A stretch of 7,427 nt of DNA from an uncultured Collinsella sp. (GCA_902496645.1 CABVBR010000100.1:1-7427); one strand, 5' to 3'; positions 1 through 6,968 are shown, counted from the stretch's first letter. A program made the numbers and translations. Notes: a model not told the origin generated them from the letters alone.

Positions 1-1
1 C

Positions 2-343
2 ATCGATAGCGGCCGCGCCGAGCGCCCGATTACCCATGACCTGCTGCTCGATACTGTTAGCGCCCTGGGCGCCAAGCTCGAGCGCGTCGAAATCGTCCGC
101 GCTGAGCCGCCCGTGTTTTACGCGACGGTTGTCGTGTTGGCCGATGGCAACGAGCATAAGATCGATGCACGTCCGAGCGATGCCATCGCCCTTGCCGTAC
201 GCAGCAATGCCCCCATGTTCGTTGAAGACGACATCATGAATCGCTTGGGCACCGTATCGCCGCACGCCGAGGAAGTCGACGACGAGCAAGAGTTCGAAAA
301 GTTCGACGAGTTCGTCCATACGCTCTCCCCCGATGACTTTTAA
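2..343 (+). CDS. Bifunctional nuclease family (BFN/DUF151) protein, 5' end missing
   Basis: The window opens inside this gene; the reading frame is open from position 2, giving the last 113 residues. The fragment carries the family's hallmarks in order: RPITHDLLLD, a LGAKLERVEI strand, FYATVVV, then IDARPSDAIALAVRSNAPMFV, the conserved RPSDA-A-R segment of BFN/DUF151 proteins. An acidic tail (EEVDDEQEFEKFDEF) follows and ends in TAA at 341-343. Family members have reported DNase/RNase activity or are simply conserved small cytosolic proteins of roughly 150-170 residues, so about a third is missing at the 5' end. A GTG at 113 lies mid-domain and is not the start, because homology to the family runs through it upstream. 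The next genes follow on the same strand at short distance, suggesting an operon. The family call is confident; substrate and role are not visible here. Confidence 0.88.
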   Translation: MDSGRAERPITHDLLLDTVSALGAKLERVEIVRAEPPVFYATVVVLADGNEHKIDARPSDAIALAVRSNAPMFVEDDIMNRLGTVSPHAEEVDDEQEFEKFDEFVHTLSPDDF

Positions 344-363
344 ATGCTCGACAAACACGCGAC

Positions 364-367
364 GGAG
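364..367 (+). promoter_or_regulatory. Ribosome binding site deciding the start at 377
   Basis: GGAG lies nine bases before ATG 377. The alternative in-frame ATG at 344, directly after the preceding stop codon, has no purine-rich site before it, so 377 is preferred. Confidence 0.5.
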
Positions 368-376
368 TGCGCGCTC

Positions 377-733
377 ATGAGTGCCGGAGTTTCTGGCGAG
401 GCGGCTGCGATCGCCCGCGAGGCCCAGATGCGCTCTGAGGCGTCCGAGGCGGCACGCATTGCCTATGTGACGCAGGCCCGCACGCTTCGCGAACGCCGCG
501 GCTCGTTTATCAAGATGGTTGTCGTCTCCGCCCTTGTCGCGGCAATCTGCTCGCGCCTTCGTGGTACAGTTGGTGCGCTTGGGTTTTCGATTTCAACAGG
601 CTTGGTAATCTGGGGTGTGGTCGATGCGGTCATGCTGACCAACCAGATCAAGGTACTCGACAAGCGCGCGATGGATATGATGCGCGCCCGCGACGCTGCC
701 GCCAAGATCGCTGCCGAGGCACAGGAACTGTAA
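377..733 (+). CDS. Small membrane protein of unknown function, two predicted helices
   Basis: I do not recognise a family. Starting at ATG 377 it has 118 residues; starting at ATG 344 it would have 129. The N-terminal third is an Ala/Glu/Arg-rich amphipathic stretch (GEAAAIAREAQMRSEASEAARIA) that could form a coiled coil. Two hydrophobic segments follow, FIKMVVVSALVAAIC and ALGFSISTGLVIWGVVDAVML, joined by a short basic turn (SRLRGTV). The C-terminus is again a charged helix (KVLDKRAMDMMRARDAAAKIAAEAQEL). The likely layout is a helical hairpin in the membrane with both helical tails on the cytosolic side. It sits 33 bases after the BFN gene and 30 before the next gene, so co-transcription is likely. 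Codon use matches the neighbours. Function unknown. Confidence 0.72.
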   Translation: MSAGVSGEAAAIAREAQMRSEASEAARIAYVTQARTLRERRGSFIKMVVVSALVAAICSRLRGTVGALGFSISTGLVIWGVVDAVMLTNQIKVLDKRAMDMMRARDAAAKIAAEAQEL

Positions 734-763
734 CGACGCCAGACTCGATGGGAAGGTCTAAAG

Positions 764-1213
764 ATGGCACAGGATATGCAGGACGCCGGTAACGTCTCCG
801 CCGAGCTCGACGCCATGGTGTGCGATCTGATCGGCGCGTTCTTGGACGACCTTGCCGCCGGCGAGAATCCGGGCGTAGTTGTGGCGATCGAGGACGCTGC
901 TTCCAACCGATATCTGGCGGCGCTCGACGAAGATGGCGAGGAGGCATGCCTCGAGGCTGCCACCAACTTTATCTCCGAGCACAAGATGGGTCTTAAGGAC
1001 GAGGGGCTGGGCCGCATCGCCCGCTATGCCATCGGCTACACCGGTTGTGTCGAAATTGACGGCGGCTATCACGACGCCCTGCTCGTGAGCTTCTTCGAAA
1101 CCACGCTCGAGAGCGGTTTTTCGGCATACGTGCTGTATGAGGGCATGGGTGCCGGCGATGGTTTTATGTGGAGCGACCCTGAACCTGCAGGTGAGGAAAC
1201 CCCTCTCATCTAA
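764..1213 (+). CDS. Conserved acidic cytosolic protein of unknown function
   Basis: This 149-residue protein starts at ATG 764, with GGAAGG (751-756) seven bases upstream, a clear ribosome binding site. It is acidic and has no signal peptide or membrane segment. The first half looks helical (SAELDAMVCDLIGAFLDDLAAGENPGVV); the second alternates strands and helices (GRIARYAIGYTGCVEIDGGYHDALLVSFFETTLESGFSAYVLYEGMG). I cannot assign it to a named family. It closes the run of closely spaced genes that begins with the BFN gene and is followed by 117 bases before typA. Its base composition and codon use fit the chromosome, so it looks like a resident gene rather than an import. It could be a lineage-specific partner of a neighbour, but nothing in the sequence shows that. 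Confidence 0.75.
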   Translation: MAQDMQDAGNVSAELDAMVCDLIGAFLDDLAAGENPGVVVAIEDAASNRYLAALDEDGEEACLEAATNFISEHKMGLKDEGLGRIARYAIGYTGCVEIDGGYHDALLVSFFETTLESGFSAYVLYEGMGAGDGFMWSDPEPAGEETPLI

Positions 1214-1330
1214 AATCGCTAAAATAAACGAGTTTTCGGTAAAAGGCTCAATATTCCCGCTGAGCGTTGTGTCGCTGGGCGGGCCGCATACGCGTGCCGT
1301 TTGTATATGGATAGAAGATAGGGGAACTAC

Positions 1331-3169
<1,839 letters not shown>

Positions 3170-3199
3170 GTGCTGGGGCTTATAACCGCCAATAAGAAA

Positions 3200-3235
3200 G
3201 GGCGTCGACCGCAATGGTCGGCGCCCTTTTTGTTT
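3200..3235 (+). terminator. Intrinsic terminator of typA
   Basis: An 11-base-pair stem (3200-3210 with 3216-3226, one G-T wobble) closes a GCAAT loop and is followed by TTTTTGTTT. It is a textbook Rho-independent terminator placed 30 bases after the typA stop codon. The reverse strand also has a moderate T-rich tail (complement of 3191-3199), so it may serve the minus-strand gene ending at 3299 too. Confidence 0.9.
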
Positions 3236-3239
3236 CAAT

Positions 3240-3291
3240 GGGGTCAGGTTGCTTTGCGCCACCACAAAGGTGCCTGGCCCTTTTGTGGTGG
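3240..3291. repeat. Intergenic hairpin element with two competing foldings
   Basis: A perfect 10-base inverted repeat, CCACCACAAA (3259-3268) and TTTGTGGTGG (3282-3291), encloses a 13-base loop. Inside the loop CCTGGCCC (3273-3280) pairs with GGGTCAGG (3241-3248) just upstream, eight pairs with one wobble. The two pairings interleave, so they form either a pseudoknot or two exclusive states. The element sits between the typA terminator and the end of the convergent gene. It resembles a REP-type dispersed palindrome more than a second terminator, since no T-tract follows on the plus strand. Only one copy is visible in this window. Confidence 0.55.
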
Positions 3292-3298
3292 TTGGCGG

Positions 3299-4444
3299 CT
3301 AGGCGGTGGGGAGTCCTGGCGTGTTGGAGGCTTGTTGGGGCTTGAGGTGGGCGTTGCGCCAGATGATCTGGATAACGTAGCCGAGCATAAAGACAAATGC
3401 CACGCCGCTGATGAAGTCGCCGATGAGGGGAAGTCCTGTGAGGGCGCCTGCGGCCACACCGCCGACGGCTGCCATGGCGTAGCGGTTCTGGTTGTGTCCG
3501 ATCATGCGGGCGATCGCGCACCCCGCAAAGGCGCTCGACACCAACGCGATGCCGATAACGCCGCACAAGAGGGCTCCGGCAAGCGACAGGCCGGCAATCG
3601 AGATAATCAGCAGCAGGACGGCGGGGACGACAGCAATCGTACCCAGAAGACCGCTCACCCACAGGGGCGTGGGGCGTTGGTGGAGCATTCCGGCGGCGCT
3701 GGCGGTCGCACGCGGAAAGACGAGCTCGAGCAACAGGGCGATAAAGCAGGTCGAGAGCGCTGCGGCGACGATGCCGCCGACGATATCGTTAAGGGTGGAA
3801 GTATCTTCGTTCTCGGTGCGGTCGATCTTGAGCGCGCCGACCTCGGCTCCTGCGGCGCGCTCGGGGTCCTCGGAAACATGCGCGTTCACGGTGCCGGTGA
3901 TGTGTGCGTTTTTACCCAAGATGAGCTTTTCGGCCCAAACCTCGACATCGCCGTCGACGGTGCCATCGATGGTCACGGTGTCGCCCGCGAGCACTGCCGA
4001 CTTGGTAGAACCGCGCAGGGCAACCGTCTCGCCTATCGCATAGAAACAGCTGGCGGTGCTGTCGGCGTTGAGTACAACGTGCTGACCGGCCACTGTAACA
4101 CTGCCATCGATCGTGGTTTTGGCGATGTCGATGGTGCGTGCCGCAAGACGAACGGCGCCACCCACGGTGCAGTCGCGAATCGAGAGGGTCTCGCCCGCCG
4201 CGATGATATCGCGGCCGATGGAGGTGTCGTCCAGGTTGAGGCTCTGACCGGCCCAGTACAGGTCGCCTTCGACCCCGGACGGGGTGGAGCCTTCGTCGGT
4301 CGTGAGCACGTTGCCGGCGGTGTCTGTGCCGGCGAACGAAGCCGTGGGAAGTACGGTCAGCGCAAGCACAATCAGTGCGAACAGGAGGGCGATGCGGCCA
4401 CGCGCTTTACGGCGCCGGGACGACGGTGCTAGGTTGCAAGGCAT
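3299..4444 (-). CDS. Secreted/membrane protein with bactofilin-like polymer-forming region
   Basis: The 381-residue product starts at ATG 4444, supported by GAAGGA (4451-4456) and by the signal peptide that begins there; a 16-codon upstream extension has neither. Residues 10-16 are basic (RRRKARG), 17-34 hydrophobic, and SFA-G near 38 fits signal peptidase I cleavage. Residues 56-190 hold short repeating strands typical of polymer-forming/bactofilin-type right-handed beta solenoids (GDLYWAGQSLNL, GRDIIAAGETLSI, DGSVTVAGQHVVL, DGDVEVWAEKLIL, HITGTV). A charged linker (about 191-218) leads to hydrophobic segments near 219-242, 262-287, 288-312, 325-345 and 346-363. The solenoid would be outside the membrane, unlike classical cytosolic bactofilins. 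A role in the cell envelope is inference. It is probably its own transcript, with an inverted repeat in the leader. Confidence 0.8.
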   Translation of the reverse strand: MPCNLAPSSRRRKARGRIALLFALIVLALTVLPTASFAGTDTAGNVLTTDEGSTPSGVEGDLYWAGQSLNLDDTSIGRDIIAAGETLSIRDCTVGGAVRLAARTIDIAKTTIDGSVTVAGQHVVLNADSTASCFYAIGETVALRGSTKSAVLAGDTVTIDGTVDGDVEVWAEKLILGKNAHITGTVNAHVSEDPERAAGAEVGALKIDRTENEDTSTLNDIVGGIVAAALSTCFIALLLELVFPRATASAAGMLHQRPTPLWVSGLLGTIAVVPAVLLLIISIAGLSLAGALLCGVIGIALVSSAFAGCAIARMIGHNQNRYAMAAVGGVAAGALTGLPLIGDFISGVAFVFMLGYVIQIIWRNAHLKPQQASNTPGLPTA

Positions 4445-4450
4445 AGTGAA

Positions 4451-4456
4451 TCCTTC
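4451..4456 (-). promoter_or_regulatory. Ribosome binding site fixing the start at 4444
   Basis: On the minus strand GAAGGA lies six bases before ATG 4444. The longer alternative start at 4492 would place the signal peptide inside the protein, behind 16 extra residues. Confidence 0.7.
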
Positions 4457-4481
4457 GTTAGATACTCGACATGTATCTAAC
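4457..4481 (-). promoter_or_regulatory. Perfect inverted repeat in leader, operator candidate
   Basis: GTTAGATAC (4457-4465) and GTATCTAAC (4473-4481) are perfect 9-base arms around a 7-base centre. The site lies immediately upstream of the ribosome binding site of the polymer-forming gene. A second short palindrome, GGGTACCC (4483-4490), adjoins it. Size and symmetry fit a dimeric repressor site of the TetR or GntR kind; it could instead form a weak leader hairpin in the mRNA. I see no convincing -10/-35 pair around it, so the transcription start is unplaced. Confidence 0.55.
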
Positions 4482-4550
4482 AGGGTACCCAACGCGCGGG
4501 TGCTCTAAAAGAACCTCTCGGTTGCATTTCGGAGGGCTGTGCCGTGCTGT

Positions 4551-5240
4551 CTACTTTTTGCGATGCAAAAAACGTGCGATGTCGTCCTCGGTGGGGCTTT
4601 TGATGTCAAAGCGCAGCGAGAGCCAGCGCAGACCCATGGTCACGACAACGCATACGACTAGCGCGGCGACATTGCTGACCAAGCCACTCATGACGAGGCT
4701 TACATAGCTTGCCGATCCGGCGATGGCCGCGATGGCATAAAAGTTAGTGCGTTGGAAAATGCCCGGAACCACGCCCATAAAGCCGTCGCGCAACATGCCG
4801 CCACCCACCGCGGTGAAGAAGCCCATCATGATGCACACCGCCGGCGCAAAGCCGTAGACCAGCGCCTTGTCTGCGCCAGTTGCCGCATAGATGCCGACCG
4901 AGATGATGTCGAGCAGGGGAATGAGTTTCTCGGGTTTATCGACGATTGCCGGGAAGATGTAGATGATGGCCGCCGTGGCGATGGAGAGCGGCAGCGCCAT
5001 CGGTTGGTTGAGGATGTAGACGTTGCCCACTTGCAGTGTCATATCGCGCAAAAGACCGCCGCCCAGACCGCAGACCACCGCGAGTGCGACCGCGCCCACC
5101 AGGTCAAGCTTATGCTCGCGCGCGACCAGCACGCCCGAGATCGATGCCGCGACAACAGCGAACATCTCGAGCCAAAAGGGGATAGCGACCATGGCATCCG
5201 AGGCATGTGAGGTAACGGTCATAGCGGCGACGACGGGCAA
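4551..5240 (-). CDS. TRIC/YadS-type (UPF0126) membrane protein
   Basis: This 229-residue polytopic membrane protein has the internal duplication of the TRIC/UPF0126 family (E. coli YadS and YicG). Repeat one contains ISGVLVAREHKLDLVGA and GLGGGLLRD (58-66); repeat two contains TGADKAL (121-127) and GGGMLRD (146-152). The paired GGG-LRD motifs are the family's signature. About six or seven hydrophobic helices are visible; the C-terminus (KSPTEDDIARFLHRKK) is polar and probably cytosolic. Bacterial homologues crystallise as trimeric cation channels, and some relatives are proposed to transport glycine; which applies here is open. The start is TTG 5240, supported by AAAGGA seven bases upstream; ATG 5222 has no such site. 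It lies upstream of the polymer-forming gene on the same strand, separated by 106 bases with their own signals, so a shared function is not implied. Confidence 0.9.
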   Translation of the reverse strand: MPVVAAMTVTSHASDAMVAIPFWLEMFAVVAASISGVLVAREHKLDLVGAVALAVVCGLGGGLLRDMTLQVGNVYILNQPMALPLSIATAAIIYIFPAIVDKPEKLIPLLDIISVGIYAATGADKALVYGFAPAVCIMMGFFTAVGGGMLRDGFMGVVPGIFQRTNFYAIAAIAGSASYVSLVMSGLVSNVAALVVCVVVTMGLRWLSLRFDIKSPTEDDIARFLHRKK

Positions 5241-5247
5241 GATGGGG

Positions 5248-5253
5248 TCCTTT
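5248..5253 (-). promoter_or_regulatory. Ribosome binding site supporting a TTG start
   Basis: AAAGGA on the minus strand lies seven bases before TTG 5240. The internal ATG codons at 5222 and 5192 lack comparable spacing to a purine-rich site. Confidence 0.55.
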
Positions 5254-5353
5254 GAGTTGCGAGTTTAGACAATGCCCGTACATAGTACATGGTTGTCGGT
5301 CGTTACGGTCCCATTCCTCGGCAAACGGTCGGCAGCGGGTGCGGGCGCAGGGC

Positions 5354-5434
5354 AAAACATGTACGTCACCCTCCAAAAACGACATTATTTGACATCTTTG
5401 GAGGGTGACGTACACGTTTGGATTGAGCCCACGG
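5354..5434 (+). repeat. Left 81-base inverted repeat with internal hairpin
   Basis: This copy matches the reverse complement of 6540-6620 at about 72 of 81 positions without gaps. Inside it GTACGTCACCCTCCAAA (5361-5377) and its exact complement (5397-5413) form a perfect 17-base-pair stem around a 19-base loop (5378-5396). The pairing continues outward to AAAC/GTTT with one mismatch. The inner end, GGATTGAGC, is also shared with the right copy. Confidence 0.88.
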
Positions 5435-5512
5435 AATGCGTGAATCGATTTGCTCACATCCAGTATATTTTCCCATTTCACCGGACATAAGAGTTGGGTA
5501 TCGGCTCAAAGC

Positions 5513-5518
5513 GAGAGG
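5513..5518 (+). promoter_or_regulatory. Ribosome binding site fixing the start at 5525
   Basis: GAGAGG lies six bases before ATG 5525. The frame is open 25 codons further upstream, but that stretch has no ribosome binding site and its residues do not resemble the family's N-terminus. Confidence 0.65.
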
Positions 5519-5524
5519 TCCTCA

Positions 5525-6532
5525 ATGGATACCCCTGTTCTCATTTCGCATAAAACCGCATGGCTCGTCCATCATGCACCTCAGAACTTGGTGCAGTCTC
5601 TTGCGCAGCACGACTACCAGATAGGCGCGCGAGGCATCTCCACCCAGCAACGCGTTGCGTGCATACGACAGGCCCTTACCGACTGCGGCATTCCACCCGA
5701 TATGCTCAAGACTATCGACATCTCGGTTGTATTCGAATTCGAGCGAATTCGAACCAAAGGCGTCATCTGCCACATTCTTGGACAAAATCTTCCCTACGAT
5801 CATATTGACGAGTTGACGCCCGGAATCTTCATCACCGACGAAGCCTTCACCTTCGTGCTCGCTGCCGAGTGGATGGATAGGATCGAATACCTCGAATACG
5901 GCTATGAAGTTTGCGGCGATTATCGTATGGGGCTCAATTCCGTCGACCCTTATATCGAGCAACCAGCCACCACCTCCAAGGAGCAAATTGTCGAGCTGCT
6001 CGATATGCACCCCGGCAAACCCGGTGCCACACGCGCGCGACTCGCACTCAGGCATATCTACGACCATTCGGCCTCTCCCATGGAGACCGCTTCGGCAATC
6101 GCCCTTTCGCTCCCAACAAGCGAAGGCGGTGTCGGCATTCGAAGCATCGAGCTCAACAAGCCGCTTGAAATCCCTCAACGTCTTTGGCACTGCGCCAAAG
6201 CTCGAACGCTCAAAATCGATGCGCTCGCTACCTATAAACGTAGGGAGCTCGGTATCGAATATAAGGGCGGCTTTCACGATGAGCTCGAGCGCAAGGGAGC
6301 GGACGCGGAACGAGAGGCCGTTCTCGCCCAAATGGGATATCGAATCGTTACGCTCACTTCGGTCCAATTCGGCAACCAGCTTGCCTTTCACCGCGTCATG
6401 AACAACATTCGCGAAGCACTCGGCATGCCTCGCTGCACTGATACCGAGTACCAGCGAAAGCAAAATGAACTGCGCAAGGCACTTATCCGCAACTGGAAGA
6501 GCGTGCAAGGCGAAGAGACGCTTACCGAGTAG
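5525..6532 (+). CDS. DUF559/Vsr-like PD-(D/E)XK protein with AbiEi-like layout
   Basis: The 335-residue product starts with SHKTAWLVHHAP, as in actinobacterial DUF559 proteins related to AbiEi antitoxins. A middle region (GIFITDEAFTFVLAAEWMD, about 100-118) matches the usual 'V.sPe.t..dla' segment. SPMET (184-188) supplies the first conserved acid. The nuclease core follows: D232 in KIDALATY, E245 and K247 in GIEYKGGFH, H251, then AEREAVLAQMGYRIVTLTS, which matches the DUF559/Vsr-fold C-terminal half. All expected PD-(D/E)XK residues are present, so it may bind and nick or cut DNA; some relatives act as regulators or antitoxins instead. It stands alone between two 81-base inverted repeats, with no methylase, toxin or transposase next to it. 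A TATATT at 5464-5469 could be its -10 box, without a good -35. Codon use differs from typA (more CGA, GAA). Family call good; function open. Confidence 0.82.
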   Translation: MDTPVLISHKTAWLVHHAPQNLVQSLAQHDYQIGARGISTQQRVACIRQALTDCGIPPDMLKTIDISVVFEFERIRTKGVICHILGQNLPYDHIDELTPGIFITDEAFTFVLAAEWMDRIEYLEYGYEVCGDYRMGLNSVDPYIEQPATTSKEQIVELLDMHPGKPGATRARLALRHIYDHSASPMETASAIALSLPTSEGGVGIRSIELNKPLEIPQRLWHCAKARTLKIDALATYKRRELGIEYKGGFHDELERKGADAEREAVLAQMGYRIVTLTSVQFGNQLAFHRVMNNIREALGMPRCTDTEYQRKQNELRKALIRNWKSVQGEETLTE

Positions 6533-6539
6533 CGTCGCC

Positions 6540-6620
6540 CCGCGAGCTCAATCCAAACATGTACGTCAGCCTCCAAAGATGTTGAAAAATGTCGGTTTTG
6601 GAGGGTGACGTACACGTTTT
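6540..6620 (-). repeat. Right 81-base inverted repeat with internal hairpin
   Basis: This is the inverted counterpart of 5354-5434. Its stem (6561-6577 with 6597-6613) has 16 of 17 pairs; the single mismatch is G6569 against G6605. The 19-base loop (6578-6596), read in reverse complement, matches the left loop at 15 of 19 positions, so the copies are inverted as whole units, not just shared palindromes. On the plus strand the stem is followed by ACACGTTTTT, so it may also end transcription of the gene that stops seven bases before it. Confidence 0.88.
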
Positions 6621-6624
6621 TGAA

Positions 6625-6657
6625 GGAGGGGCGGGTTCGAATCCCTCCTCCTCCGCC
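6625..6657 (+). pseudogene. Truncated tRNA-Ser remnant (acceptor plus T-arm)
   Basis: Bases 6633-6657 are identical over 25 positions to the T-loop, T-stem and 3' acceptor strand of the tRNA-Ser(CGA) at 6723-6813, but read on the opposite strand. The D-arm, anticodon arm and most of the variable arm are missing, the T-stem has one mismatch (C6632 opposite T6646), and the 3' end reads GCCG where the intact gene has GCCA. GGAGGGG at 6625-6631 equals the 5' acceptor strand of the same tRNA, so the piece is either an internally deleted tRNA or a coincidence from the variable arm. It starts four bases after the cassette's right repeat. Confidence 0.75.
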
Positions 6658-6685
6658 GTATTTGCTTGAAGATAACTCGATAACA

Positions 6686-6713
6686 AAAAAGCTCCCATTG
6701 CTGGGAGCTTTTT
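6686..6713. terminator. Bidirectional intrinsic terminator
   Basis: AAAAAGCTCCCA (6686-6697) and TGGGAGCTTTTT (6702-6713) form a perfect 12-base-pair stem with a TTGC loop. Both strands end in a T-run. On the minus strand it terminates tRNA-Ser(CGA); on the plus strand it lies after the tRNA remnant and the nuclease gene. Confidence 0.9.
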
Positions 6714-6722
6714 CAACTAAAA

Positions 6723-6813
6723 TGGCGGAGGAGGAGGGATTCGAACCCTCGTGACCTTATACAGGCCAAACGGTTTTCGAGACCGCCGCATTCAACCACT
6801 CTGCCACCCCTCC
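6723..6813 (-). tRNA. tRNA-Ser(CGA)
   Basis: The 91-base gene includes an encoded CCA. The acceptor is GGAGGGG with CTCCTCC, the T-arm is GAGGG-TTCGAAT-CCCTC, and a long variable arm marks a class II serine tRNA. The anticodon stem GCGGT/ACCGT closes loop CTCGAAA, giving anticodon CGA, which reads UCG; the discriminator base is G. It lies downstream of tRNA-Ser(GGA) on the same strand and has no visible promoter of its own in the 48-base gap. Confidence 0.95.
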
Positions 6814-6822
6814 GCGTGGGGT

Positions 6823-6853
6823 AAAAACAAAGCAGGCTCGAAGGCCTGCTTTG
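6823..6853 (-). terminator. Terminator-like hairpin between the two tRNA-Ser genes
   Basis: CAAAGCAGGC (6828-6837) and GCCTGCTTTG (6844-6853) form a perfect 10-base-pair stem with a six-base loop. On the minus strand it is followed by TTTTTAC, so it should terminate transcription from tRNA-Ser(GGA), at least partly. Expression of tRNA-Ser(CGA) must then rely on read-through, unless a promoter was missed. Confidence 0.75.
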
Positions 6854-6861
6854 GAATTAAC

Positions 6862-6952
6862 TGGCGGAGAGTCAGGGATTTGAACCCTGGAGACGCTTTT
6901 GACGCCTACACGATTTCCAATCGTGCTCCTTCGGCCACTCGGACAACTCTCC
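6862..6952 (-). tRNA. tRNA-Ser(GGA)
   Basis: The 91-base class II tRNA has an encoded CCA. The acceptor is GGAGAGT/ACTCTCC, the T-arm CAGGG-TTCAAAT-CCCTG, and the anticodon arm CACGA-TTGGAAA-TCGTG gives anticodon GGA, reading UCC and UCU. The discriminator is G and a long variable arm is present. It is the first of two tandem minus-strand serine tRNA genes. Confidence 0.96.
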
Positions 6953-6968
6953 GTTAAATGCGAAAGTC

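Larger units (their letters stand above)
5354..6620 (+). mobile_element. Putative cassette: nuclease-like gene between 81-base inverted repeats
   Basis: The outermost matching bases of two 81-base repeats in opposite orientation define a unit of 1267 bases. It holds one gene (5525-6532) and nothing else. No transposase, integrase or recombinase is encoded. Ends read AAAAC-TGTACGTCACCC from either side. No clear target-site duplication is visible: the flanks are GCAGGGC on the left and TGAAGGA on the right. The right end abuts a tRNA-Ser remnant, a common landing site for mobile DNA. The cargo gene uses more CGA, GAA and AAA codons than typA, consistent with import. Mobility is inferred from architecture only; the repeats could instead be gene-flanking regulatory hairpins. 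Confidence 0.55.

Noticed and set aside
1214..1330. Possible promoter for typA (TAAAAT and TATATG hexamers)
   Set aside because: Neither has a -35 element at proper spacing.
3170..4432. A 420-codon plus-strand open frame opposite the polymer-forming gene
   Set aside because: It begins at the typA stop, runs through a strong terminator, has low-complexity Gly/Ala/Arg/Asp composition, and lies antisense to a gene with a signal peptide and ribosome binding site.
4512..4523. Possible terminator after the TRIC gene (AACC-GAGA-GGTT followed by CTTTT on the minus strand)
   Set aside because: The stem is only four base pairs and the T-run is short.
5270..5285. GTACATAGTACATG, similar to the core of the cassette ends
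   Set aside because: Only a few bases are shared with the 81-base repeat; it is a short AT-rich coincidence and not a third copy.
5522..6508. A 328-codon minus-strand open frame opposite the nuclease-like gene
   Set aside because: The plus strand carries the DUF559 residues in order and a good ribosome binding site; the opposite frame resembles nothing.
5354..6620. CRISPR array or toxin-antitoxin pair
   Set aside because: There are only two repeats, in inverted orientation and over 1 kb apart, and only one gene lies between them.
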